23,850 nt of DNA from Dokdonella_A sp040002595 (lineage in GTDB: Bacteria; Pseudomonadota; Gammaproteobacteria; Xanthomonadales; Rhodanobacteraceae): positions 1 through 23,850 of the forward strand of contig JBDUED010000017.1 in the NCBI GenBank assembly GCA_040002595.1, in the 5' to 3' direction. Every line of letters begins with the position of its first letter. The first letter of the stretch is position 1. The notes under the pieces were generated by a model. The model saw nothing but the letters and a program-made list of their open reading frames with translations. It searched no databases and was not told where the DNA came from. This document shows, piece after piece, positions 23,807 through 23,850 of this stretch. The position numbers and the translations under genes are program-made.

Positions 23807-23850
23807 ATGAAGCGCTCAATCGGTTTTGCACAAGGTTTTGCATGCAGCGT
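23807..23850 (+). CDS. N-terminal fragment of a probable exported protein
   Basis: ATG 23807 follows GGGGA by 6 bases and opens a frame to the window edge, coding MKRSIGFAQGFACS. The basic then hydrophobic start hints at a signal peptide, but 14 residues are too few to assign a function. The 147-bp gap before it holds the palindrome at 23761-23776 and a possible -10, TATAGT, at 23736-23741. Confidence 0.5.
   Translation, partial: MKRSIGFAQGFACS

Noticed and set aside
22603..23808. Long minus-strand frames antisense to the PLP-dependent enzyme
   Set aside because: The plus-strand frame has clear PLP-enzyme motifs; the antisense products are rich in Arg/Ser/Cys without any domain.
1..23850. 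CRISPR arrays, tRNA or rRNA genes, IS elements, prophage
   Set aside because: Read by eye on both strands, no spaced repeats, cloverleaf genes, transposase or phage motifs were seen.

Overview
The window looks like a chromosomal core region of a GC-rich gammaproteobacterium. The best guess is the Xanthomonadales (Lysobacterales), perhaps near Rhodanobacteraceae or Lysobacter. The basis is gene content (RdgC, split GlyQ/GlyS, a TatABC operon whose TatA begins like xanthomonad TatA, a GspE/PulE-type ATPase beside glyQ) plus high GC with many spurious antisense frames. No sequence search was possible, so the taxonomy is inference. I see no phage, IS element, CRISPR array, rRNA or tRNA.

Left part (1-9856). 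After the tail of an unrecognised gene come a YdcH-like small protein and transketolase (minus strand). They diverge from rdgC and a YgjP-type metalloprotease (plus strand). Ferrochelatase (hemH) and an overlapping alpha/beta hydrolase lie on the minus strand. They diverge from a secreted repeat protein with an IPTL/PEP-CTERM-like C-terminal anchor, a SYLF-domain protein and tatA-tatB-tatC.

Middle part (9857-17235). A solitary small ribbon-helix-helix-like protein faces a class I glutamine amidotransferase and a GspE/PulE-family ATPase (minus strand, overlapping by 23 bp). The ATPase gene diverges from glyQ-glyS, which are coupled by a one-base stop/start overlap. A YbaY-type lipoprotein with an unassigned C-terminal domain follows, then a terminator-like hairpin and a block of nested inverted repeats.

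Right part (17236-23850). mnmG (minus strand) is followed by the largest gene-free stretch, 592 bp. It holds a strong 13-bp inverted repeat that can fold as a three-way junction, several short dyads, and an exact sigma-54 (-24/-12) promoter. The promoter drives a 61-residue orphan protein closed by a clean intrinsic terminator. pepN (minus strand), a threonine/serine dehydratase-like PLP enzyme and the first 14 codons of another gene complete the window; that last gene has a CRP/Clp-like palindrome in its leader.

Most genes are housekeeping: pentose phosphate metabolism, haem synthesis, Tat export, glycine charging, tRNA modification and peptide turnover. The least explained parts are the sigma-54 unit with its upstream structured DNA, the CTERM-like surface protein, the C-terminal domain of the YbaY lipoprotein and an unusual insertion in GlyS.
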